Shown here in pieces: positions 1 to 5,335 of a stretch of DNA of 6,266 nt. Position 1 is the first letter of the stretch. Every line of letters starts with the position of its first letter. Origin of the DNA: SIG710 sp045651985 (lineage in GTDB: Bacteria; Bacillota; Clostridia; Oscillospirales; CAG-272); NCBI GenBank assembly GCA_045651985.1, contig JAZRTK010000007.1, positions 1-6,266 of the forward strand, read 5' to 3'. The notes below the pieces were generated by a model that saw only the letters and a list, made by a program, of their open reading frames with translations, ran no database searches and was not told the DNA's origin. The position numbers and the translations under genes are program-made.

Positions 1-148
1 CGCCGTCCTGACCCTCACGGGCCGTCACGACCCCTGCATCGTTCACCGCGCGGCGGTTGTGGTGCGCGCGGTAACCGCTCTGGCTTTGGCTGACCAGCTT
101 GCCACAAGATACGGCACCGACTGGCTTTCGGGAGGCTCAAAAAAATGA
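1..148 (+). CDS. aroC: Chorismate synthase, C-terminal end (partial)
   Basis: This is the last 48 codons of a gene cut by the window start; reading begins at base 2 and the TGA stop is at 146-148. Chorismate synthase converts EPSP to chorismate, the final shikimate-pathway step, in the cytoplasm and using reduced FMN. The visible peptide contains GRHDPC followed by IVHRA, the conserved C-terminal signature of the family, and then an alanine- and leucine-rich helix (ALALADQLA), as expected at the end of AroC. In many relatives the segment after GRHDPC has a proline and a glutamate (R-x-x-P-x-x-E) where this one reads HRAAVVVRA, so the tail is somewhat divergent. The stop overlaps the start codon of the next gene (ATGA, 145-148). 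Function is certain enough from the signature and from the neighbouring shikimate genes, but the catalytic N-terminal parts cannot be inspected. Confidence 0.93.
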   Translation, partial: AVLTLTGRHDPCIVHRAAVVVRAVTALALADQLATRYGTDWLSGGSKK

Positions 149-1389
149 TGTACGGCTGTATCGGCGAGCATCTTTCTCACAGCTTTTCCCGTGAGATACA
201 CACTCTCCTCACCGACAAATATAACTATATTTTAAAGGAAATTCCCCGTGACGGGCTGGACGAGTTTATGAAAAGCGGAAGCTTTCAGGCAATAAACGTC
301 ACCATTCCTTACAAGCAGGACGTTATTCCCTATCTTGACGTCATCAGCCCCGAGGCGCAAAAAATAGGCGCGGTAAACACCATCGTGCGCCGCGACGGCA
401 GGCTTTACGGCTACAACACCGATTTTCTCGGCATGTGCGGACTTTTACACAGGGCAAAAATTGATGTCAAGGACAAAAAAGTGCTTATATTGGGCTCGGG
501 CGGTACGTCAAAGACAGCCTTCGCCGTGGCGACTCACTTGGGTGCATCCGAAGTTCTGGTGGTTTCAAGACATCCCGAAGGTACACAAATAGATTATGAT
601 ACAGCAGTACGCGACCACGCAGACGCGCAGATAATCATAAATACGACTCCCGTTGGAATGTATCCCAAAAACGGCGGCTGCCCCATTGACATCGGGCTTT
701 TCCCAGCACTTTGCGGTGTCATCGATGCCATTTACAACCCCCACAGAACGAACCTCATAACGCAGGCGCAAAAGCGCGGTATTTTAGCCGAGGGCGGTCT
801 TTATATGCTGGTGGCGCAGGCTGCATACGCCGCGGAAAAATTCCTTGACACCTCAATTTCCGAGAGTGAATTTGATCGCGTTTACAGCGCAGTGAGACGC
901 CAAAAGGCAAACATAGTGCTTATCGGTATGCCCGGTTGCGGAAAATCGACCGTCGGCCGTGCTCTTGCAGAAAAAGAAGGCAGAGAGTTTATGGACACCG
1001 ACGAGGAAATAACAAAAAAGACGGGCAGAACGTCTGATCAGATAATCAGACAGGACGGCGTTGAAGTTTTTCGCGACATAGAGAGTAAGATAATCGAAGA
1101 AATTTCTTCCGTTGGCTCCGCGGTAATATCTATCGGAGGCGGCGGAATCTTAAGAGAGCAAAACGCTGAACTTTTGCGAATGAACGGCGTTCTCATTTTT
1201 CTCGACTGTCCTATAGAGCTTCTTACGGTTTCGGACGACCGTCCGCTGTCAAATTCGCGCCAAGCATTGGAGCAGAGATACCGTGAGCGGCTTCCTATCT
1301 ACCGCCGTCACGCGGATTTTATCATTCACTCCGACAAAAATCTTGATGATAACTTAAGGAAAATTGAAAGAGAACTTGAAAAGATATGA
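145..1389 (+). CDS. aroEK: Bifunctional shikimate dehydrogenase / shikimate kinase (AroE-AroK fusion)
   Basis: A 414-residue cytoplasmic enzyme predicted to do two successive steps: NADPH reduction of 3-dehydroshikimate to shikimate, then ATP phosphorylation to shikimate 3-phosphate. Residues 1 to about 250 are AroE: SHSFS (S13, S15 bind shikimate), NVTIPYK with catalytic K57, AVNT (N78), YNTD with catalytic D93, the NADP loop GSGGTSKT (117-124), INTTPVGM (165-172) and GGLYMLVAQA near 217-226. Residues from about 254 to 414 are AroK: P-loop GMPGCGKST (261-269), DTD (284-286), FRDIE (R310), GGGG (331-334), the lid RPL (R366) and RLPIY (R382). Every key residue of both halves is present, so both should be active. 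The junction is about 10 residues long, with no stop or frameshift. The first ATG is preferred because GGAGG (131-135) lies 9 nt upstream; the adjacent ATG at 148 is possible. It overlaps aroC by 4 nt and aroQ by 4 nt. Confidence 0.94.
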   Translation: MMYGCIGEHLSHSFSREIHTLLTDKYNYILKEIPRDGLDEFMKSGSFQAINVTIPYKQDVIPYLDVISPEAQKIGAVNTIVRRDGRLYGYNTDFLGMCGLLHRAKIDVKDKKVLILGSGGTSKTAFAVATHLGASEVLVVSRHPEGTQIDYDTAVRDHADAQIIINTTPVGMYPKNGGCPIDIGLFPALCGVIDAIYNPHRTNLITQAQKRGILAEGGLYMLVAQAAYAAEKFLDTSISESEFDRVYSAVRRQKANIVLIGMPGCGKSTVGRALAEKEGREFMDTDEEITKKTGRTSDQIIRQDGVEVFRDIESKIIEEISSVGSAVISIGGGGILREQNAELLRMNGVLIFLDCPIELLTVSDDRPLSNSRQALEQRYRERLPIYRRHADFIIHSDKNLDDNLRKIERELEKI

Positions 1390-1817
1390 AAATTCTTATT
1401 CTGAACGGTCCAAACATCAATATGCTGGGGATCCGCGAACCGGGCATTTACGGCTCGGAAAGCTACGGCGAGCTTTGCCGTCTGGCAGAGGAAAAAGCGG
1501 CAGCGCTTGGCGTTGAGCTTGAGATATATCAAACCAACCACGAGGGCGGTCTGGTTGATAAAATTCAAGAAGCCTACGGCAATTTTGACGGCATCGTATT
1601 CAACCCCGGCGCGTACACTCACACGAGTATCGCGATCCTCGACGCGCTGAAGGCTGTTTCAATCCCCACCGTTGAGGTACATATTTCGGACGTATCAAAG
1701 CGAGAAGACTTCAGACAGATAAGCTACATTCGCCCCGTTTGCAAAAAGACTATATCGGGTCACGGCATCAAAGGTTACCTTGAAGCCATGGAATTTTTGG
1801 CAGGTGCTGAGAAATGA
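1386..1817 (+). CDS. aroQ: Type II 3-dehydroquinate dehydratase
   Basis: This 143-residue protein has the usual length of type II dehydroquinases, dodecameric enzymes that remove water from 3-dehydroquinate to give 3-dehydroshikimate (step 3). The family motifs appear in order: LNGPNINMLG near the N-terminus (N7, N10), R17 and the active-site-lid tyrosine Y22 in IYG, QTNHEG (49-54), NPGAYTHTS (73-81), the catalytic histidine H99 in VEVHIS, REDFRQ (106-111), and GHGIKGY (125-131). It is unrelated to the type I (AroD) enzyme. The start ATG overlaps the previous stop as ATGA. The sequence upstream has only a weak purine-rich stretch (around 1367-1373, 12 nt away), so translation probably depends on ribosomes finishing aroEK. 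Its product feeds the AroE half of the preceding gene. Confidence 0.96.
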   Translation: MKILILNGPNINMLGIREPGIYGSESYGELCRLAEEKAAALGVELEIYQTNHEGGLVDKIQEAYGNFDGIVFNPGAYTHTSIAILDALKAVSIPTVEVHISDVSKREDFRQISYIRPVCKKTISGHGIKGYLEAMEFLAGAEK

Positions 1818-3013
1818 ACGTCAAAATAATTCCCGACCGCGCCGAGGGAAACATCTGCGCGCCGCCATCAAAAAGCGCCGCCCACAGACTTCTTATCTGC
1901 GGTGCGCTGGCGGGTGACAGCGTGATCCACGGGCTGGAAATGAGCGAGGACATTCTCGCCACACTTGACTGTCTTTCCGCTTTAGGTCATCAATTTGAAC
2001 TAAAGGGCGATACCGTAAGCTTTACGGGCAAAACAGAGGGTCATAGCGACCTTCTCTGCCGTGAAAGCGGAAGCACCCTGCGTTTTATGATTCCCATAGC
2101 GCTTCTTGAAAATGAGAAAAAGACCCTGCGCGGCTCTGCTCGCCTATTTGAGCGTCCCTTAAGTGTCTATGAGGACGTGTTTGAGCAAAACGGCATCAGA
2201 TACGACCGCGGCAACGGCTTTATCACGGTAGAAGGCGAGCTGAAAAGCGGAAATTACACCCTGCCCGGAAACGTGAGCAGTCAGTTTATAACGGGACTTC
2301 TTTTCGTCCTTCCTCTCCTTGATGGCGACAGCAAAATAACTATTGAGGGCGAGCTTCAGAGCCTGTCTTACGTCGACCTGACTGTGGAAGCCCTCGGCGC
2401 ATTCGGCGTAAATATCGAGCGTGAGGGTGACCGCGTATTGAAAATAAAAGGCGGCTCGAAATACGAGCCCAGAGAACTGACGGTTGAGGGTGACTGGTCA
2501 AACGCCGCATTCTTTAAGGCACTCAACTGCCTCGGCTCGTCGGTCGATGTCACGGGCTTACGCGAAAATACACTCCAAGGCGACCGCGTATGTGTTGCCC
2601 TGTTTTCACAGCTCTGCGAAGGCACACCTACAATTTCGATAGCCGACTGTCCCGACCTTGCTCCCATACTTATGACAGTGGCGGCAGCAAAAAACGGCGC
2701 GGTCTTCACCGACACCGAAAGGCTTAAAATAAAGGAAAGCGACAGAGGTACGGTAATGGCACTGGAGCTTTCAAAGTTCGGTGCGGACGTTGCGGTTGAA
2801 GAAAACAGAATCGTGGTAAAAAAATCGATTCTGCATACCCCGACGGATATCATTGACGCTCACAACGACCACAGGATCGCTATGTCAATAGCAATTCTCG
2901 GGACTCTGTACGGGTGCGAGATCGCACATGCCGAGTGTGTGCGCAAAAGCCTGCCGTCCTTTTTTGAATTAATGTCTTCTTTGAACATCGAGGTGCAAAA
3001 ATATGAAGCTTGA
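1814..3013 (+). CDS. aroA: 3-phosphoshikimate 1-carboxyvinyltransferase (EPSP synthase)
   Basis: A 399-residue enzyme that transfers the enolpyruvyl group of PEP to shikimate 3-phosphate (step 6); it is the target of glyphosate. Visible motifs are PPSKSAAHR (K20, S21), GSTLR with R90, RPL (114-116), the substrate-binding SSQF (155-158), GDWSNAAFF (226-234), CPDLAP with the catalytic aspartate D281, KIKESDR (305-311), NDHRIAM (351-357) and VRKSLPSF (376-383, with K378). Length is slightly below the E. coli enzyme (427). The PEP-site loop reads ESGSTLRF rather than the class I GNAGTAMRP, leaving the position of E. coli Pro101 as Phe91; this is treated as a finding. The start is supported by AGGTG (1802-1806) 7 nt upstream and by an ATGA overlap with aroQ. 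It overlaps tyrA by 11 nt. Confidence 0.96.
   Translation: MNVKIIPDRAEGNICAPPSKSAAHRLLICGALAGDSVIHGLEMSEDILATLDCLSALGHQFELKGDTVSFTGKTEGHSDLLCRESGSTLRFMIPIALLENEKKTLRGSARLFERPLSVYEDVFEQNGIRYDRGNGFITVEGELKSGNYTLPGNVSSQFITGLLFVLPLLDGDSKITIEGELQSLSYVDLTVEALGAFGVNIEREGDRVLKIKGGSKYEPRELTVEGDWSNAAFFKALNCLGSSVDVTGLRENTLQGDRVCVALFSQLCEGTPTISIADCPDLAPILMTVAAAKNGAVFTDTERLKIKESDRGTVMALELSKFGADVAVEENRIVVKKSILHTPTDIIDAHNDHRIAMSIAILGTLYGCEIAHAECVRKSLPSFFELMSSLNIEVQKYEA
2990..2995 (+). promoter_or_regulatory. Ribosome binding site of tyrA
   Basis: GAGGTG lies inside the end of aroA, with 7 nt to the ATG at 3003. It supports that ATG as the tyrA start over the in-frame ATG at 3021, although the later one directly precedes the NILIVGLG strand and would also give a complete dinucleotide fold. 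Confidence 0.75.
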
Positions 3014-3860
3014 CAAGAATATGAATATACTTATAGTCGGTCTCGGTCTTATCGGCGGCTCGTATGCCCAGGCACTGACCGAAAAGGGTTACCACGTGAC
3101 CGCAATAACCAAGGAGCAGTCGTCTGTGGACTACGCTTTGGAGCACGGTTACATCGAAAAGGGCTACACGGAGGTAACGGAAGAAATAGTTTCCGATGCA
3201 GATCTTCTCATTTTTGCCCTTTACCCCCGCACCTTTACCGACTGGCTTGAGCAGTACGGAAAGCTCATAAAAAAAGGCGCCGTTGTCACCGACGTGACGG
3301 GCGTAAAGGAAGCGATAATCGACCGCGTGCTCTATCTCCTGCCCGAGGGAGTTGAGTTCATTGCCGCCCACCCCATGGCAGGACGCGAGCTTTCGGGAAT
3401 CGAATACAGTGATCCAAGTCTGTTCCGTGTTGCAAACTACATCGTAGTGCCCACCGAGCAGAACGAGGAGGAGACCATCGAGATGTGCGAGGAGCTTGGC
3501 CGTGAGCTTGGCTTTGCACGCATCACCCGACTGACCCCCGCCGAGCACGACAAGATGATAGCATTTCTTTCCCAGCTCACCCACTGCATCGCAGTGTCAC
3601 TTATGTGCACGTCGGACGAGCCGGGACTTGAAAAATACACAGGTGACTCCTTCCGTGATCTGACCCGAATTGCAAAGATAAACGACGAGATGTGGAGCGA
3701 GCTGTTTACGCTCAACCGCCCCGCGCTTCTGGCTCAGATGGACGCCTTTGCAGAAACCTTTAACACCCTCCGCGAGGCGCTGGCAAAAGGTGACACCGAC
3801 AAAATGCGCTACATGATGCAAAAGTCTACCCAAAGACGTAGGCTTTTTGACAAAAAATAA
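3003..3860 (+). CDS. tyrA: Prephenate dehydrogenase
   Basis: A 285-residue monofunctional TyrA that oxidatively decarboxylates prephenate (or possibly arogenate) on the tyrosine branch. The N-terminal Rossmann domain carries GLGLIGGS (13-20), TDVTGVK (96-102) and HPMAG with the catalytic histidine H123. The C-terminal helical dimerisation domain shows AEHDK (180-184), LTH (H194) and GDSFRDLTRIA (214-224, with R218 and R222), the usual prephenate-binding region. There is no chorismate mutase domain at the front and no ACT domain at the end, so the common tyrosine-sensing domain is absent. The strand-2 end reads VTAITKEQS, without the acidic residue that normally selects NAD. The serine usually found in DxxSVK is Gly100 here. 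It is preceded by an 11-nt overlap with aroA and followed after 23 nt by the DAHP synthase gene. TyrA is secure; cofactor and exact substrate are not. Confidence 0.93.
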   Translation: MKLDKNMNILIVGLGLIGGSYAQALTEKGYHVTAITKEQSSVDYALEHGYIEKGYTEVTEEIVSDADLLIFALYPRTFTDWLEQYGKLIKKGAVVTDVTGVKEAIIDRVLYLLPEGVEFIAAHPMAGRELSGIEYSDPSLFRVANYIVVPTEQNEEETIEMCEELGRELGFARITRLTPAEHDKMIAFLSQLTHCIAVSLMCTSDEPGLEKYTGDSFRDLTRIAKINDEMWSELFTLNRPALLAQMDAFAETFNTLREALAKGDTDKMRYMMQKSTQRRRLFDKK

Positions 3861-3870
3861 TTTGGAAATA

Positions 3871-3875
3871 GAGGT
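3871..3875 (+). promoter_or_regulatory. Ribosome binding site of the DAHP synthase gene
   Basis: GAGGT sits in the 23-nt gap after tyrA with 8 nt to the ATG at 3884. It supports that start over the in-frame ATG two codons later at 3890. Independent initiation here would let this gene be translated without coupling to tyrA, unlike the overlapping genes before it. Confidence 0.75.
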
Positions 3876-3883
3876 ACCCCAAA

Positions 3884-4912
3884 ATGAACATGAATTTCAA
3901 AAGAAAGCTCCCCATTCCTATGGACATCAAGGAGCAATTCCCCGTATCGTTGAAAATGCAGCAGGACAAGGTCGCACGCGACGTTGAGATCAAGAAGATC
4001 TTCAGTGGCGAGAGCGACAAATTCCTGCTTGTTATAGGTCCCTGCTCTGCCGACCATGAGGAATCGGTGCTCGACTACATCGGCCGTCTTCGCACGGTGC
4101 AGGACAAGGTCAAAGACAAGATCCTTATAATTCCCCGAATCTACACAAACAAGCCCAGAACGACCGGCGACGGTTATAAGGGAATGCTTCACCAGCCCGA
4201 CCCCGACGCCGCATCCGATATGCTCGGAGGTATCATCGCTATCCGCCGTCTCCACATGAAGGCACTGTCCGAGTACGGCTTCAGCTGTGCGGACGAAATG
4301 CTCTACCCCGAAAATCACCGTTACCTTTCCGACCTGCTCTCCTACGTTGCCATCGGTGCCCGCTCGGTCGAAGACCAGCAGCATCGACTGACCGCCAGCG
4401 GTCTTGACATTCCCGTCGGTATGAAGAACCCCACGGGCGGCGACCTTTCGGTCATGATGAACGCAATTACCGCCGCTCATCACAAGCACACCTTTATTTA
4501 TCGCGGCTGGGAGGTCGAAAGCGCAGGAAACCCCTACGCTCACGCTATCCTGCGCGGATACGTTGACTCCTACGGCAACTCCTCCGCAAACTACCACTAC
4601 GAGGATCTGGCAAAGCTCAACGAGATCTACTCAAAGAGCGGTCTTGAAAATCCCGCCGTCATCGTTGACACAAACCATGCAAACTCGGGAAAAAAGTGGC
4701 AGGAGCAGATCAGGATCGCAAAGGACATCATGTACAGCCGTTCGCAGAACGATGACGTGAAGAAGCTTGTCAAGGGTCTGATGATAGAAAGCTACATCGA
4801 GGACGGCGCACAGAAGATAGGCGAGGGAATCTACGGAAAGTCCATAACCGACCCCTGTCTCGGCTGGGAAAAGACCGAAAAGCTTATTTGCGACTTGGCG
4901 GAAAAGGTCTAA
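3884..4912 (+). CDS. aroF: 3-deoxy-7-phosphoheptulonate synthase (DAHP synthase, type I, AroFGH-like)
   Basis: A 342-residue metal-dependent enzyme that condenses PEP with erythrose 4-phosphate, the committed first step of the pathway. Compared with E. coli AroG (350 residues), the active-site residues line up: GPCS with metal ligand C54, PR (R85), KPRT (90-93), E138, GARSVEDQ with R160, MKN (K181), ILRG (R224), DTNHANSGK with metal ligand H265, IES with E302, and SITDPCLGW with D323. Two loops differ from the usual AroFGH text: NPTGG replaces NGTDG after K181, and RGY replaces RGG after R224. There is no fused chorismate mutase or ACT domain; feedback control, if any, would be within the barrel and its N-terminal extension. 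Codons here end mostly in C, which hints at good expression. The symbol aroF is used generically; the paralogue cannot be decided from sequence. Confidence 0.95.
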   Translation: MNMNFKRKLPIPMDIKEQFPVSLKMQQDKVARDVEIKKIFSGESDKFLLVIGPCSADHEESVLDYIGRLRTVQDKVKDKILIIPRIYTNKPRTTGDGYKGMLHQPDPDAASDMLGGIIAIRRLHMKALSEYGFSCADEMLYPENHRYLSDLLSYVAIGARSVEDQQHRLTASGLDIPVGMKNPTGGDLSVMMNAITAAHHKHTFIYRGWEVESAGNPYAHAILRGYVDSYGNSSANYHYEDLAKLNEIYSKSGLENPAVIVDTNHANSGKKWQEQIRIAKDIMYSRSQNDDVKKLVKGLMIESYIEDGAQKIGEGIYGKSITDPCLGWEKTEKLICDLAEKV

Positions 4913-4964
4913 TTTCGCCACGGTTTCAGTCACTTTTTTGACAGAACCATAAAAAAAGAAAAAA

Positions 4965-4994
4965 ATTTCAAAAAACTATTGCATTTTTTGAAAT
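4965..4994 (+). repeat. Perfect 11-bp inverted repeat spanning the rpmB -35 region
   Basis: ATTTCAAAAAA (4965-4975) is mirrored exactly by TTTTTTGAAAT (4984-4994) across an 8-nt gap, and the -35 hexamer sits in the gap and first base of the right arm. A third copy of the core, ATTTCAAA, occurs at 5006-5013 overlapping the end of the -10 box and the probable transcription start, and is inverted relative to the middle copy. Most of this lies upstream of the predicted start of transcription, so it looks more like DNA-level structure or an operator than an RNA hairpin. No regulator can be named, and chance symmetry in AT-rich DNA is possible. Confidence 0.6.
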
Positions 4995-5007
4995 GATATG
5001 GTATAAT
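4979..5007 (+). promoter_or_regulatory. Sigma-A promoter of rpmB
   Basis: TTGCAT (4979-4984) and a perfect TATAAT (5002-5007) are separated by the optimal 17 nt, and TG at 4999-5000 with one base before the -10 box gives an extended -10. The -35 matches consensus at only three of six positions, so the extended -10 probably matters. Transcription would begin near 5013-5015, giving a leader of about 55 nt before the rpmB ATG. Confidence 0.8.
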
Positions 5008-5053
5008 TTCAAATGCTGTAATAAAAAAGTGAAATTTTGTGCATTAGTACACT

Positions 5054-5062
5054 AAGGAGGTG
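5054..5062 (+). promoter_or_regulatory. Ribosome binding site of rpmB
   Basis: AAGGAGGTG is a nearly full anti-Shine-Dalgarno match with 8 nt between AGGAGG and the ATG at 5069. The in-frame GTG at 5060 overlaps this site itself and so is not a credible start; the true protein begins MAKC. Confidence 0.92.
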
Positions 5063-5068
5063 TCAGTT

Positions 5069-5254
5069 ATGGCAAAATGCTGTGTTTGCGGAAAGGGCGT
5101 TGTTTTCGGACAGAACGTTTCTCATTCCCATCGTAAGACAAACAGAACATGGAAGCCTAATATCCGTAGGGTTAAAGCTGTTATAGGCGGCACTCCCAAG
5201 ACTGTTAGCGTATGTTCAAACTGCCTGCGTTCAGGCAAGATTACAAGAGCTTGA
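5069..5254 (+). CDS. rpmB: 50S ribosomal protein L28 (bL28), zinc-ribbon type
   Basis: A 61-residue basic protein of the large ribosomal subunit. The L28 signature is clear: GQNVSHSHRKTNRTWKPN (14-31) followed by RRVKAV and the closing CLRSGKI. Two cysteine pairs, C4/C7 and C49/C52, form a CxxC...CxxC zinc ribbon, so this is the zinc-binding (C+) form; C5 is an extra cysteine next to the first pair. The length suits the short Bacillota version. The gene has its own promoter and terminator and appears monocistronic, apart from possible readthrough into the next gene. The ATG at 5069 is chosen over an upstream GTG at 5060 because that GTG lies within the ribosome binding site. Confidence 0.97.
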   Translation: MAKCCVCGKGVVFGQNVSHSHRKTNRTWKPNIRRVKAVIGGTPKTVSVCSNCLRSGKITRA

Positions 5255-5272
5255 TCTTAGCTCAATAGAATG

Positions 5273-5303
5273 AGGCAGATGAAAATCTGCCTTCTTTCTT
5301 TTT
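5273..5303 (+). terminator. Rho-independent terminator after rpmB
   Basis: AGGCAGAT (5273-5280) pairs fully with ATCTGCCT (5285-5292) around a GAAA loop of the stable GNRA type, followed by the T-rich tail TTCTTTCTTTTT. The stem is only 8 bp and the T-tract is broken by two C residues, so some readthrough into the next gene is plausible. Confidence 0.88.
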
Positions 5304-5322
5304 ACGTGAAACGAAGTTTAAC

Positions 5323-5327
5323 GGAGG
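5323..5327 (+). promoter_or_regulatory. Ribosome binding site of the GME-fold-like gene
   Basis: GGAGG with 8 nt to the ATG at 5336. It fixes that start; the upstream in-frame ATGs at 5270 and 5279 lie in the terminator region and have no such site. Confidence 0.85.
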
Positions 5328-5335
5328 AAACGGCA

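Noticed and set aside
2368..2853. 161-codon open frame on the minus strand inside aroA
   Set aside because: It is antisense to a complete, motif-confirmed aroA; the translation is Ser/Thr-rich with no recognisable domain and reflects the codon bias of the real gene.
2880..3584. 234-codon open frame on the minus strand across the aroA-tyrA junction
   Set aside because: It is antisense to two confirmed genes, spans their boundary, has no recognisable motif, and I see no ribosome binding site in keeping with the strong ones elsewhere.
3809..4597. 262-codon open frame on the minus strand across tyrA and the DAHP synthase gene
   Set aside because: The valine- and histidine-rich low-complexity translation is the antisense shadow of C-ending codons in the DAHP synthase gene; no family resemblance.
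4563..4760. 65-codon forward open frame inside the DAHP synthase gene
   Set aside because: It is an alternative-frame shadow, rich in Thr, Ser and Arg, inside conserved catalytic regions of the real gene.
5044..5055. Small hairpin TTAG/CTAA next to the rpmB ribosome binding site as a translational switch
   Set aside because: Four A/T-rich base pairs around a 4-nt loop are too weak, and no larger L28 leader structure can be drawn in the 55-nt leader.
5241..5271. Possible promoter between rpmB and the next gene, with TAGAAT at 5266-5271
   Set aside because: The -10-like box is reasonable, but the only -35-like sequences (TTACAA at 5241-5246 with 19-nt spacing, TTGATC at 5251-5256 with 9-nt spacing) are poorly matched or wrongly spaced.
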